Of a stretch of 64,000 nucleotides of DNA, positions 18,447-26,074 are shown piece after piece. The DNA is from Candidatus Bipolaricaulota bacterium. GTDB lineage: Bacteria > Bipolaricaulota > Bipolaricaulia > Bipolaricaulales > Bipolaricaulaceae. The notes under the pieces were generated by a model that did no database searches, was not told where the DNA came from, and saw only the letters and a list, made by a program, of their open reading frames with translations. The position numbers were made by a program, and so were the translations under genes. Within the stretch, counting starts at the first letter, position 1. Each line of letters starts with the position of its first letter. The stretch spans positions 50,073 to 114,072 of the forward strand of contig JACIWK010000004.1 of assembly GCA_014360985.1 (NCBI GenBank), written 5' to 3'.

Positions 18447-18875
18447 ATGCCGGACGAACGGGCGTCCGGGTTCATCCTGTTCCGCGAAAGGGACCGGGAG
18501 CGCGAGTACCTGATCATCCGTCACCGTGGCGGGGGGCACTGGGGGTTCCCCAAGGGGCACATCGAGCCCGGCGAGGATGAGCAGACGGCGGCCCAGCGCG
18601 AGGTGGAGGAAGAGGTGGGGATCACGCGCCTCGCCCCCGTGCCGGGGTTCGTGGAGCGGATCGCCTACCGGTTCCCCCGGGGAGGGGAGGTCGTGCACAA
18701 AGAGGTCACCCTGTTCCTTGCCGAGGTCGATGAAGACGGGGTCCCCGGGAAGGGGGAGGTGGAGGCCATCGTCTGGCTGCCCCTGTCCGAGGCGCTGGAC
18801 CGCCTGACGTACCCCGAGCAGCGGGAGGCCCTCCACCGCGCCGCGGCGTTCCTCCGCGCCCGTCGCGGGGGGTGA
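18447..18875 (+). CDS. Nudix hydrolase (Ap4A hydrolase-like)
   Basis: 142 residues. The Nudix box is complete (GHIEPGEDEQTAAQREVEEEVGI, pattern GX5EX7REUXEEXGU). HWGFPKGH in front of it is typical of asymmetrical diadenosine tetraphosphatases, and KEVTLFLAEV follows. It would cleave dinucleoside polyphosphates or similar alarmone-like nucleotides using Mg2+. It takes the position normally held by rpoC, 4 bases after rpoB, and ends in a GTGA overlap with the next gene. Confidence 0.85.
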   Translation: MPDERASGFILFRERDREREYLIIRHRGGGHWGFPKGHIEPGEDEQTAAQREVEEEVGITRLAPVPGFVERIAYRFPRGGEVVHKEVTLFLAEVDEDGVPGKGEVEAIVWLPLSEALDRLTYPEQREALHRAAAFLRARRGG

Positions 18876-20179
18876 GGGTTGTGGGCTGGCCCACGTTCGT
18901 CGTCGCGGGTCTGGTCTTTGCCGCGTCGTATGCTCTCCTGTTCTCGCGGCATGTCCACCGCACCCTGGCCGCCCTCGTGGGCGCGGTGGCGATGATCGTG
19001 GCAGGAACCGCCCTCGGTTTCTACTCCCCGCACGAAGCAGCGGCGAGCATCGACGCCGATACGCTGTGGCTCCTGTTCGGGATGATGGTCATCGTAGGGT
19101 TGCTGCGGGCGACCGGGTTCTTCCAGTACGTCGCGATCCGCACCGCGAAGCTTGCCCGCGGGAACCCGACCATCCTCTTCCTGTCGTTGGGCATGTTCAC
19201 GGCGGTGGCCTCGATGTTCCTCGATAACCTGACCACGCTCCTCACTGTGGCCCCTGTCACCGTCTCCGTGGCAGAAGTGCTCGCGCTGCCGGCTCAGCCC
19301 CTCCTCCTTCTGGAGGCGATGGCAGCGAACATCGGGGGCACAGCGACGCTCGTGGGGGATCCGCCGAACATCCTCATCGGATCGGCGGCGGGGTTGTCGT
19401 TCAACGCGTTCCTCACCCACACCCTGCCCGTGTCCCTCGTCGTCCTGGGCGGTGCGACGGCGTTCCTCCTCCCCCGATTCCGTCGGTCCGCCGGGGGCGG
19501 GGACCGGAACGCGGAAACGGTGATGGGGATGGAGGAGCGTCGCGCCCTGTCCGATCCGCGGACGATGGTCAAGCTCCTCGTCGTACTCGGGCTCGTGTTC
19601 GCCCTTTTCGTTGCCCACCGTGCCCTCGGGCTGACCCCCGGGGTGGTAGCCCTCCTCGGGGCGGCGCTGAGCGTGCTGCTGTTGCGCCCCAACATCGAGT
19701 CGTTCCTGTACGGTGTAGAATGGGACCTCCTCATCTTCCTCTCCGCTCTCCTCGTGATCACGGGCGGGCTTGAGGCGAGCGGGGCGTTGGGGACCGTCGG
19801 GCAGTGGGTCGTCAGCGCCGCAGGGGGGTCGGTCCTTCTCTTGGCGCTCCTCCTCCTGTGGCTGGGGGCGCTCCTCAGTTGGGTCGTGAGTGCAATTCCA
19901 GCTACAGTGACCCTCGTCGCCCTCGTGCGGGGCTTGGCCGGGGCGGGGATCCCTCTCACCCCTCTCTGGTGGGCCCTCGCTCTTGGGGTGGGGCTCGGAG
20001 CGAACGGCACCCCCTTCGGCTCGGCTGCGAACATGGTCCTCGTGTCCATCGCCGAACGGGCCGAGCAACCCCTGGCGTACAGGGCGTGGTTCCGCGACGG
20101 GATGCCGGTGGCCGTCCTCTCCTGCCTCATCGCCAGCGCGTTCCTGTGGTTGGGGATCGCCACTGGGTGGTTCCTGTGA
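18872..20179 (+). CDS. ArsB/CitMHS-superfamily anion permease
   Basis: 435 residues with about 11-12 hydrophobic spans. GTG start at 18872 overlaps the Nudix stop; GTG 18881 is an alternative. Ion-transporter superfamily motifs are present: ASMFLDNLTTLLTVAPVTV in the first half, and ANIGGTATLVGDPPNILIG, the signature shared by ArsB, P-protein and NhaD-type carriers. A second inverted half has LGANGTPFGSAANMV. Substrate (arsenite, Na+/H+ or a carboxylate) cannot be decided. Its stop overlaps the next GTG start. Confidence 0.85.
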   Translation: MRVVGWPTFVVAGLVFAASYALLFSRHVHRTLAALVGAVAMIVAGTALGFYSPHEAAASIDADTLWLLFGMMVIVGLLRATGFFQYVAIRTAKLARGNPTILFLSLGMFTAVASMFLDNLTTLLTVAPVTVSVAEVLALPAQPLLLLEAMAANIGGTATLVGDPPNILIGSAAGLSFNAFLTHTLPVSLVVLGGATAFLLPRFRRSAGGGDRNAETVMGMEERRALSDPRTMVKLLVVLGLVFALFVAHRALGLTPGVVALLGAALSVLLLRPNIESFLYGVEWDLLIFLSALLVITGGLEASGALGTVGQWVVSAAGGSVLLLALLLLWLGALLSWVVSAIPATVTLVALVRGLAGAGIPLTPLWWALALGVGLGANGTPFGSAANMVLVSIAERAEQPLAYRAWFRDGMPVAVLSCLIASAFLWLGIATGWFL

Positions 20180-21078
20180 GGCCCCAGAGCTTGCCGTTGA
20201 CCGAGGTCCACCGGGGCGTGTGGCTTCTCGATGTTGACCAGTTTGGGGTTCCTGGTCAGGGCGGCGTCTACATCCTCTCCGGCGAGCCAGCCGCCCTCGT
20301 CGAGGCGGGGACCTCCCTCGCCCGGGAACGGGTCCTCGCCGCGTTGGGGGATCTTAGGATCACCCGTGACGAGGTGGCGTGGATCTTCCTCACCCACATC
20401 CACCTCGATCACGCCGGCGGTGCAGGAGGCCTCCTTCAGGAGCTGCCGGCAGCGAAGGTCGTCGTGCATGCGCGGGGAGCGCGGCACCTCATGGACCCAT
20501 CGCGGCTCGTGGCTTCGGTTCGCGATGCGGTCCGGGAGCGGTTTCCTCTCTATGGGACGATGGAGCCGATCCCCGCGGACCACCTCCACGTGGCTTGCGA
20601 TGGCGAGGCCTTCCCCGTGGGTGGGTTCAAGATTCGGGCCCTCGATGCGCCAGGGCACGCCCCCCACCATCTGTGTTGGTTCGCGGAAGGGGAGAGGCTC
20701 CTCTTCACTGGGGACGCAGTCGGGCTGTACCTGGGCGGGGTCCTCCTCCCGTCCACGGTCCCCCCGAGCTTCGACCTCGACCTGTCCCTCTCCACCCTGG
20801 ATCGCCTGATGGGGCTCCACCCGGAGACGCTCCTCTTCACCCACTTCGGGCCCGGTTCCCCCACCCTCCTTTCCCGGTACGCGGAGCTCCTGCGAGCGTG
20901 GGTGGAGCGGGTAGATCGCCTCCGCCGCACGTGCCGAAGCGAAGATGAGCTCGTGACAGCCGTGCTTGGTGCGGCAGCGCGGGAGGGGTTGGTCCCCCCC
21001 GGGCTGGCCTGCGGCGACCTGGCGATGTCCGTGCGCGGGGCGGCCGCCTACCTCGCCCGGCGGGAGGGGGCGACGTGA
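20176..21078 (+). CDS. Metallo-beta-lactamase-fold hydrolase
   Basis: 300 residues. GTG 20176 overlaps the permease stop. The binuclear metal motif THIHLDHAGG (HxHxDH) is near residue 75; further ligands are in APGHAPHHLCW, the aspartate in LFTGDAVGLY, and the late histidine in FTHFGPG. The body resembles the glyoxalase II / flavodiiron-like subgroup. No substrate can be assigned. It lies in a four-gene chain of overlapping starts (Nudix, permease, this, priA). Confidence 0.85.
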   Translation: MRPQSLPLTEVHRGVWLLDVDQFGVPGQGGVYILSGEPAALVEAGTSLARERVLAALGDLRITRDEVAWIFLTHIHLDHAGGAGGLLQELPAAKVVVHARGARHLMDPSRLVASVRDAVRERFPLYGTMEPIPADHLHVACDGEAFPVGGFKIRALDAPGHAPHHLCWFAEGERLLFTGDAVGLYLGGVLLPSTVPPSFDLDLSLSTLDRLMGLHPETLLFTHFGPGSPTLLSRYAELLRAWVERVDRLRRTCRSEDELVTAVLGAAAREGLVPPGLACGDLAMSVRGAAAYLARREGAT

Positions 21079-23144
21079 TCGCCCGGGTGGCCCTCCCCAT
21101 CCCGCGGGCCGCCCCGTTCGACTACGAGGTTCCCCTCGGCCTTTCCGTGGCGGTTGGCGATCGCGTGCGCGTCCCGTTCGGGCCTCGCCATCTCTGGGGG
21201 ATCGTGGTTGGGATCGTCCCCGAACCCACGTTCCCCGGCCGCCTCCTTCCCATCGAAGCCACCTCGGGTCCCTTCCTACCCCCTGCGACCGTTTCTCTCA
21301 TCGAAGAGGTCTCGCGCCGCTCGTTCGTCCCCTCCGGTCTGGCCCTGGCGCGCCTCGTTCCACTCCCCAGCCGGGCCCGGACCCGTGAGGTCGAGCTGGC
21401 CCTCCCGGTGGAGGAAGCCCGCGGTGCGGCCGCGGAGCTCGCCCGTCGGGCACCCGCCCAGGCGCGGATCCTCGCAGCGGTCGCGGCGGGGACAACCGAG
21501 GTCGGGGAGCTGCGACGGCTCCCCGGAGGGGACCGGGCGGTGGCGGCGCTCCTCCGCAAGGGGATCCTTCACCCGCGGCGGCTGCCGTTTTCCTATCGAG
21601 AGGAGGGCCGAGCTGTCGCGCTGACCTCCGCGCAGCGGGAAGCGGTGGAGACGGTTCGCGCGGGGATCGGCAGCGGAAGGAAGTACCTCCTGTTCGGCCC
21701 CCCTGGCGCGGGAAAGACCGAAGTGTACCTGCGTGCCGTTGCTGAGGGGCTGGCCCGAGGGAAGGCGGGCCTCCTCCTTGTCCCGGAGGTGTCCCTCCTT
21801 CCCCAGCTGTGGGCGCGGGCGGGGCGGGTCCTTGGCTCCCCCCCCGCCCCGTACTTCGGCGAGCTCCGGCCGGGGGAGAGATGGGAGAGCTGGCACGGTG
21901 CCCAGGAGGGACGGATCCGCTGTGTGGTGGGCACAAGGTCGGCCGTGTTCGTGCCGTTTCCGGATCTGGGGGTCATCGCCCTCGACGAGGAGGGAGAACC
22001 GGCCTACAAGCAGGAGGAGATGGCCCCGTACTACCACGCCCGGGCCGTGGCCGAGCTGCGGGCGGGGCGGGAGGGAGCGACGGTGGTCCTCGGCGCGGCC
22101 GCGCCTTCGGTTGAGACCTACTTCCGCGCCGAACGGGGGGAAATCGAGCTCCTCCGCCTTCCCAGGCGCGTCGTGGGTGCCGAGCCCACGGTGCGCATCG
22201 TCCCGCGGGGCGACGAGGTGATCGGCCCCGCCCTCGAGGAGGCAGTGGGACGCCACCTCTCTTGCCGCGGGCAGATCCTTCTGTTCATCAACCGCCTCGG
22301 GTTCTACACCGGCGCGGCGTGCCGCTGTCGGGCAATCCTGCGCTGCCCGGACTGCGAGATCCCCCTCGTGTTCCACCTCGCCGAGCGGGCATTCCGCTGC
22401 CACGCCTGCGGGAGGATCCTGCGGGACCCGGCGTGCCCGAACTGCGGAGAGACGCACTTCCACCTGTTTGGGGTGGGAACGGAACGAGTGGAACACGAGG
22501 CGAAACGGCTCTTCCCCCGGGCAGCCGTGGCCCGCCTCGATGCGGACACGGTACGGGACCGCGACCGGATCCTGTCTTCTTTCGCCAAGGGCGAGATCCA
22601 GATCCTCGTCGGGGCGCAGATGGTGGGGAAGGGCCTCGACTTCCCTGGGATCTCCCTCGTCGGGATCGTCAACGCCGATCAGCTCCTTTCCACCCCCGAC
22701 TTCCGCGCCGGGGAACGGACCTACCAACTCATCGCTGGCGCTGCCGGGCGAGCCGGCCGGGGCGACCGCCCCGGCGAGGTGATCGTCCAATCCGATCAAC
22801 CGGACTACTACGCGATCCGCTGCGCGGTGCGCGGGGACTACGCCGCGTTCTACGGGGAAGAGATGCGGTATCGGGAGGCCCTCCGCTATCCCCCCTTCTC
22901 CCGCCTCGTGCGGATGGTCGCCGCCGGCCCCAGTGCCGAGGGGAAGGCGGGGAAAGTCGCCCGCGAGCTGGAGGGCTACGGGTTCGAGGTCCTCGGCCCA
23001 GCCCGCCTCTTCCCGCGCCGCGGGATCCCCCGCGCCCAGCTCCTCGTGCGGGGGAAGGAGGATGTGGTCGATGCGCTGGGTCACGCCCTCCCCGCGCCAC
23101 CGCCGTGGCTCAAGGTGGACCCCGACCCGATGTGGCTTGGCTGA
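21075..23144 (+). CDS. priA: Primosomal replication restart helicase PriA
   Basis: 689 residues. GTG 21075 overlaps the preceding stop. The N-terminal DNA 3'-end binding domain begins RVALPIPRAAPFDYEVPLG. Walker A is GPPGAGKTEVYL; Walker B reads DEEGEPAYKQEE, with Gly replacing the usual His of DEEH. The zinc-binding insert has CRC, CPDC, CHAC and CPNC pairs. Motif V-type QMVGKGLDFPGISLV and a C-terminal domain complete it. It reloads the replisome at stalled forks. The usual TGVTGSGKT is relaxed to FGPPGAGKT, so ATPase motifs are slightly divergent but probably functional. Confidence 0.93.
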   Translation: MIARVALPIPRAAPFDYEVPLGLSVAVGDRVRVPFGPRHLWGIVVGIVPEPTFPGRLLPIEATSGPFLPPATVSLIEEVSRRSFVPSGLALARLVPLPSRARTREVELALPVEEARGAAAELARRAPAQARILAAVAAGTTEVGELRRLPGGDRAVAALLRKGILHPRRLPFSYREEGRAVALTSAQREAVETVRAGIGSGRKYLLFGPPGAGKTEVYLRAVAEGLARGKAGLLLVPEVSLLPQLWARAGRVLGSPPAPYFGELRPGERWESWHGAQEGRIRCVVGTRSAVFVPFPDLGVIALDEEGEPAYKQEEMAPYYHARAVAELRAGREGATVVLGAAAPSVETYFRAERGEIELLRLPRRVVGAEPTVRIVPRGDEVIGPALEEAVGRHLSCRGQILLFINRLGFYTGAACRCRAILRCPDCEIPLVFHLAERAFRCHACGRILRDPACPNCGETHFHLFGVGTERVEHEAKRLFPRAAVARLDADTVRDRDRILSSFAKGEIQILVGAQMVGKGLDFPGISLVGIVNADQLLSTPDFRAGERTYQLIAGAAGRAGRGDRPGEVIVQSDQPDYYAIRCAVRGDYAAFYGEEMRYREALRYPPFSRLVRMVAAGPSAEGKAGKVARELEGYGFEVLGPARLFPRRGIPRAQLLVRGKEDVVDALGHALPAPPPWLKVDPDPMWLG

Positions 23145-23177
23145 GCCGAGGTGGGACGGCGCGGGCTTCGCGCTTGG

Positions 23178-23669
23178 TCAAAACGGCCAGAAGCGCTGGT
23201 CGTTCCACACCCGCTGGCGCAGCTCTTGGTCGAGGGAGGTGAGGAGATCGAGGTGGGACCGTTCCCACTGGGCGAGCCACCGGTAGAGGGACTGCGCCGC
23301 GCCGGAGGAGTTGCGTTCCGCATCAGCGTAGAACGCGACCGACCGTTCCTCGAGCGCCATCGCTGCGTACAGCGCCGCCGCCTCGTACGAGACAGCCGAG
23401 AGCTCCGTCTTGATCGCACGGCTGAGCACGCGGGCCGCGATCTGGGTCGGCCCCTCCGTTGGGGCCCCCATGGTCACCTGTCCCGTGCGCATGAGGTCAG
23501 CGAACGCCTGCGAGAGGACCTCGATGTGGCGCCCCTCTTCCTGAGCCAACGTGAGGAAGATCTCCCGCACTGCCTCGTCCTGCGCGCCGCGCGCGCTCGC
23601 CTCGTACAGCGCCTTGCCCCGCTTCTCGAGGAGCAGCGCCCCCTTCAGGATGTTCTCTTCGCTCTCCAT
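23178..23669 (-). CDS. Ferritin-like (rubrerythrin-family) protein
   Basis: 163 residues. ATG 23669 follows AGGAGGGGAG. A four-helix bundle with carboxylate/histidine iron ligands: E in LEKRGKALYEASA, EEGRH in the second helix, a third-helix E in ALEERSVAFY, and WERSHLDLL in the fourth. No rubredoxin CxxC domain, so it is the short erythrin-type form. Probable role in peroxide or iron handling in an anaerobe. It converges with priA across a 33-base gap. Confidence 0.8.
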   Translation of the reverse strand: MESEENILKGALLLEKRGKALYEASARGAQDEAVREIFLTLAQEEGRHIEVLSQAFADLMRTGQVTMGAPTEGPTQIAARVLSRAIKTELSAVSYEAAALYAAMALEERSVAFYADAERNSSGAAQSLYRWLAQWERSHLDLLTSLDQELRQRVWNDQRFWPF

Positions 23670-23934
23670 CTCCCCTCCTGAATCGATGCTAGCCGCGCGT
23701 TCGCTTGAGCACAACCACGTCCTCCGCGCCCCCGCTCCTTCCGCGGCCCCCGGTGTGGTGACACCGTGGAGAGCACGTCGTGCGATCGTAGCCAACTCTA
23801 TCTCGGAGTGAACCAGCGGGGTTGAACCTCACGTCCACATCCAGAATCGGAGAGGTAGCATCACCGATCGGGCCCCCGATCGCTCTGCGATCCTGGATGG
23901 CCCGGATCCGCGCTGTTGGCGCGCACCGCCCTCC

Positions 23935-24255
23935 CTACCCCGCCCGAGCCCGCTCTTGCACGAGGAGGGCCCGTCTGATCTCCTCGTGCGCTGCAAGCCC
24001 TCTCTCGACCAAAATCTCCCCGATCGGCCGCGGGTGCTTCCCGGACTGCTGGTACTCCAACGCCGCCCGCACGTTCTCGGGGGAAATGATGCCCATGTCC
24101 ACCAGGATCTCTCCTAACCTCTTCTCGCGCTCGAAGTGTTTCTCGAGAATGGCCATGATTACCGCCGACCGGGAAGTTCGTCGTCGCTCTGCTTCACGGT
24201 CCACAAGCTCCAAAAGATACTCGTCCTCATCGCGGTAGTAGAGTGTGGCCTGCAT
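23935..24255 (-). CDS. Small ribbon-helix-helix plus MshEN-like protein
   Basis: 106 residues. ATG 24255 behind GGGAGGAGGGG. Residues 2-42 (TLYYRDEDEYLLELVDREAE, then RTSRSAVIMAILEKHF) fit a ribbon-helix-helix DNA-binding unit of CopG type. Residues 45-100 carry two copies of the LGEILVDMGIISPENVRAAL / IGEILVERGLAAHEEIRRAL motif, which is the MshE N-terminal-like fold found at the front of type II/IV secretion ATPases and known in some proteins to bind c-di-GMP. No ATPase domain follows. It could be a transcriptional regulator that senses a ligand through the MshEN-like part (inference). Confidence 0.6.
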   Translation of the reverse strand: MQATLYYRDEDEYLLELVDREAERRRTSRSAVIMAILEKHFEREKRLGEILVDMGIISPENVRAALEYQQSGKHPRPIGEILVERGLAAHEEIRRALLVQERARAG

Positions 24256-24375
24256 CCCCTCCCCTCCTCCCAGCTTTGAACGCGTCCCACCTGGCGGGCC
24301 AACCGGTCCACTCTGGCCGCCGTCTCGGCCCCACCTTCGCGATGGGTTGGCCTTGATCAGGGTTCGTTACCTTTG

Positions 24376-24408
24376 TTTATACTCTACTTGGGTGGAACCA
24401 CCTGTCAA
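24376..24408 (-). promoter_or_regulatory. Possible promoter for the RHH/MshEN-like gene
   Basis: On the minus strand TTGACA (24408-24403) is followed by an AT-rich TAGAGTATAAA. TAGAGT lies 16 bases and TATAAA 21 bases from the -35, so the -10 assignment is uncertain. Start codon is about 115 bases downstream. The remainder of the 338-base gap 24256-24593 shows nothing I recognise. Confidence 0.3.
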
Positions 24409-24593
24409 GCGGGCATTCGTCCCCCTTCGCGCTGGCTCCAGTTGTATCCACTCCTCTTCCGGGTGTGCCTCCACCTGCCGTTCGGGGGCCGTTCTCTCGA
24501 CCGGCTCCCTCTGTCCACGTCACTTCTCGTGACCGGCGGGAGTGCAGCGTGAACCGCACCCTGTGGGATCGACCCCCGTGTTCTCAGGAAGCA

Positions 24594-25517
24594 TCAATCG
24601 AACCGCTCACCAGGGGCCCGGCAGTAACCACAGACGAACTCTGGGCCGGAGATGGACCGACACCCCGCTGGTTGCAGCTCGATGATCTCCAGGACGCCCA
24701 TCCCCGTAGCGACGAGGAGCCGGTCCCGCCGGGGGAGGATCGCCCCCGGGGGGAGATCGACCGGCTCCTCGGTCGCGATCCGGGTCCGGTGGACCTTGAC
24801 GAGCCTATCCCGGAGCGTGGTGTGGGCCCCGGGCCACGGGTTGGTGCCCCGCACGAGATCGTGGATCCGCCGCGCCTCCCCCTCCCAGCGGATCCGCCCA
24901 TCCTCCTTGTGCAGCTTGGGGGCGAGTGTCCCCTCCGCGGGCTGGGGCCTGGGTACGACCTCGCCGTTCGCGATCCCCTCCAGGGTCTCCACGATCAGCT
25001 CCGCTCCCACCTGGGCGAGGCGCCGTTCAAGCTCCCCCGCCGTCTCGTCCGGACCGATGGGAACAGACCGTTGCAGCAGCAGGGGCCCGGTGTCCATCCC
25101 CTCATCGAGGACGAACGTCGTGACTCCGGTTTCTCTCTCTCCGCGGATGATCGTCCACGCCACCGGCGCCGCCCCGCGATAGCGGGGAAGAAGGGAGGCG
25201 TGGATGTTCACGCACCCGCGGCGGGGGAGGTTGAGGACGGGAGCGCGCAGGAACTGCCCGAACGCGGCCACGACGAGGAAGTCGAGCTGGAGGGCCCGGA
25301 GTCGGTCGAGCACCGGAGGGGCGTTGATCGTGCGTGGCTGAACCACGGGGATCCCCAACTCCTCCGCGACCTCCTTGGTCGGAGGGGGGGTCAGCTTGAG
25401 GCCCCGGCCGGCCGGCCGATCGGGCTGGGTGATCACGAGGAGGACCCCGTAGGTCGCGGCGAGGCGGCGTAGCGCCGGCACCCCGAACGCCCCGGTGCCC
25501 GCGAATGCGACCCGCAA
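24594..25517 (-). CDS. fmt: Methionyl-tRNA formyltransferase
   Basis: 307 residues. I place the start at TTG 25517, two bases after the def stop; the longer open frame upstream is only antiparallel coding noise. N-terminal FAGTGAFGVPALRRL, the formyl-folate-binding LPRYRGAAP with HASLLP and the catalytic N-H-D region, and the C-terminal OB-fold tRNA domain are all present. It formylates initiator Met-tRNA and is paired with def as usual. No good ribosome site lies at normal spacing, so translation may be coupled to def. Confidence 0.9.
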   Translation of the reverse strand: MRVAFAGTGAFGVPALRRLAATYGVLLVITQPDRPAGRGLKLTPPPTKEVAEELGIPVVQPRTINAPPVLDRLRALQLDFLVVAAFGQFLRAPVLNLPRRGCVNIHASLLPRYRGAAPVAWTIIRGERETGVTTFVLDEGMDTGPLLLQRSVPIGPDETAGELERRLAQVGAELIVETLEGIANGEVVPRPQPAEGTLAPKLHKEDGRIRWEGEARRIHDLVRGTNPWPGAHTTLRDRLVKVHRTRIATEEPVDLPPGAILPRRDRLLVATGMGVLEIIELQPAGCRSISGPEFVCGYCRAPGERFD

Positions 25518-25519
25518 TC

Positions 25520-26026
25520 CTAGGGCGAAGGCGTTGGCTCCTTTGGTTGCCCGCCGCGGGCGAGGCGGAACTCGGCGAGCACCCGTCGTCTCTCGTCCTT
25601 GGCGAGGAGGTCCACGTACAGCGTACCGTTGATGTGGTCGACCTCGTGCTGCAGGAGGCGGGCCTCGAGCTCGGAGAGATGGAGCTCGACGAACGCTCCC
25701 CCCTCGTCCACGGCCTGCACGACCACGTCTCTCGCCCGCGGGACCTCGGCCTCCACGCCGGGGAGCGACAGGCACCCCTCCCGGTCCACGACGAGCTCCG
25801 CGCTCCGCTCGACGATCTCGGGATTGAAGAGCACCCGCTCCTCTTCCCCCAGCCGCACGAGGACGGCGCGCACCGGGAGCCCGATCTGGTTCGCGGCGAG
25901 GCCCAGCGCCTCGATCGTTCCGAACGCCGCCCGCAACGCGCTCGCTGCCTCTTGGCCCTCACGGCTCCCCGGATCAACGGGCCGCGCCGGCCGCCGCAGA
26001 ATCGGATTTGGGTAAGTTAGGATCAT
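25520..26026 (-). CDS. def: Peptide deformylase
   Basis: 168 residues; ATG 26026 behind GGGAGGCGG. All three motifs are intact: GLAANQIGL, EGCLSLPG with the metal Cys, and QHEVDH with the two metal histidines and catalytic Glu. Removes the N-formyl group from new proteins. Forms an operon with fmt and is divergent from recG with a 48-base gap. Confidence 0.95.
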   Translation of the reverse strand: MILTYPNPILRRPARPVDPGSREGQEAASALRAAFGTIEALGLAANQIGLPVRAVLVRLGEEERVLFNPEIVERSAELVVDREGCLSLPGVEAEVPRARDVVVQAVDEGGAFVELHLSELEARLLQHEVDHINGTLYVDLLAKDERRRVLAEFRLARGGQPKEPTPSP

Positions 26027-26074
26027 CGGTCTGGACCGCCTCCCAGGCGGCCTTTATTATAGGGGGATCGGATC

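Noticed and set aside
24403..24445. Another IS481-like end at the TTGACA near 24.4 kb
   Set aside because: Only the TGTCAAG tip matches; the inner AGGAGATCGT core is absent.
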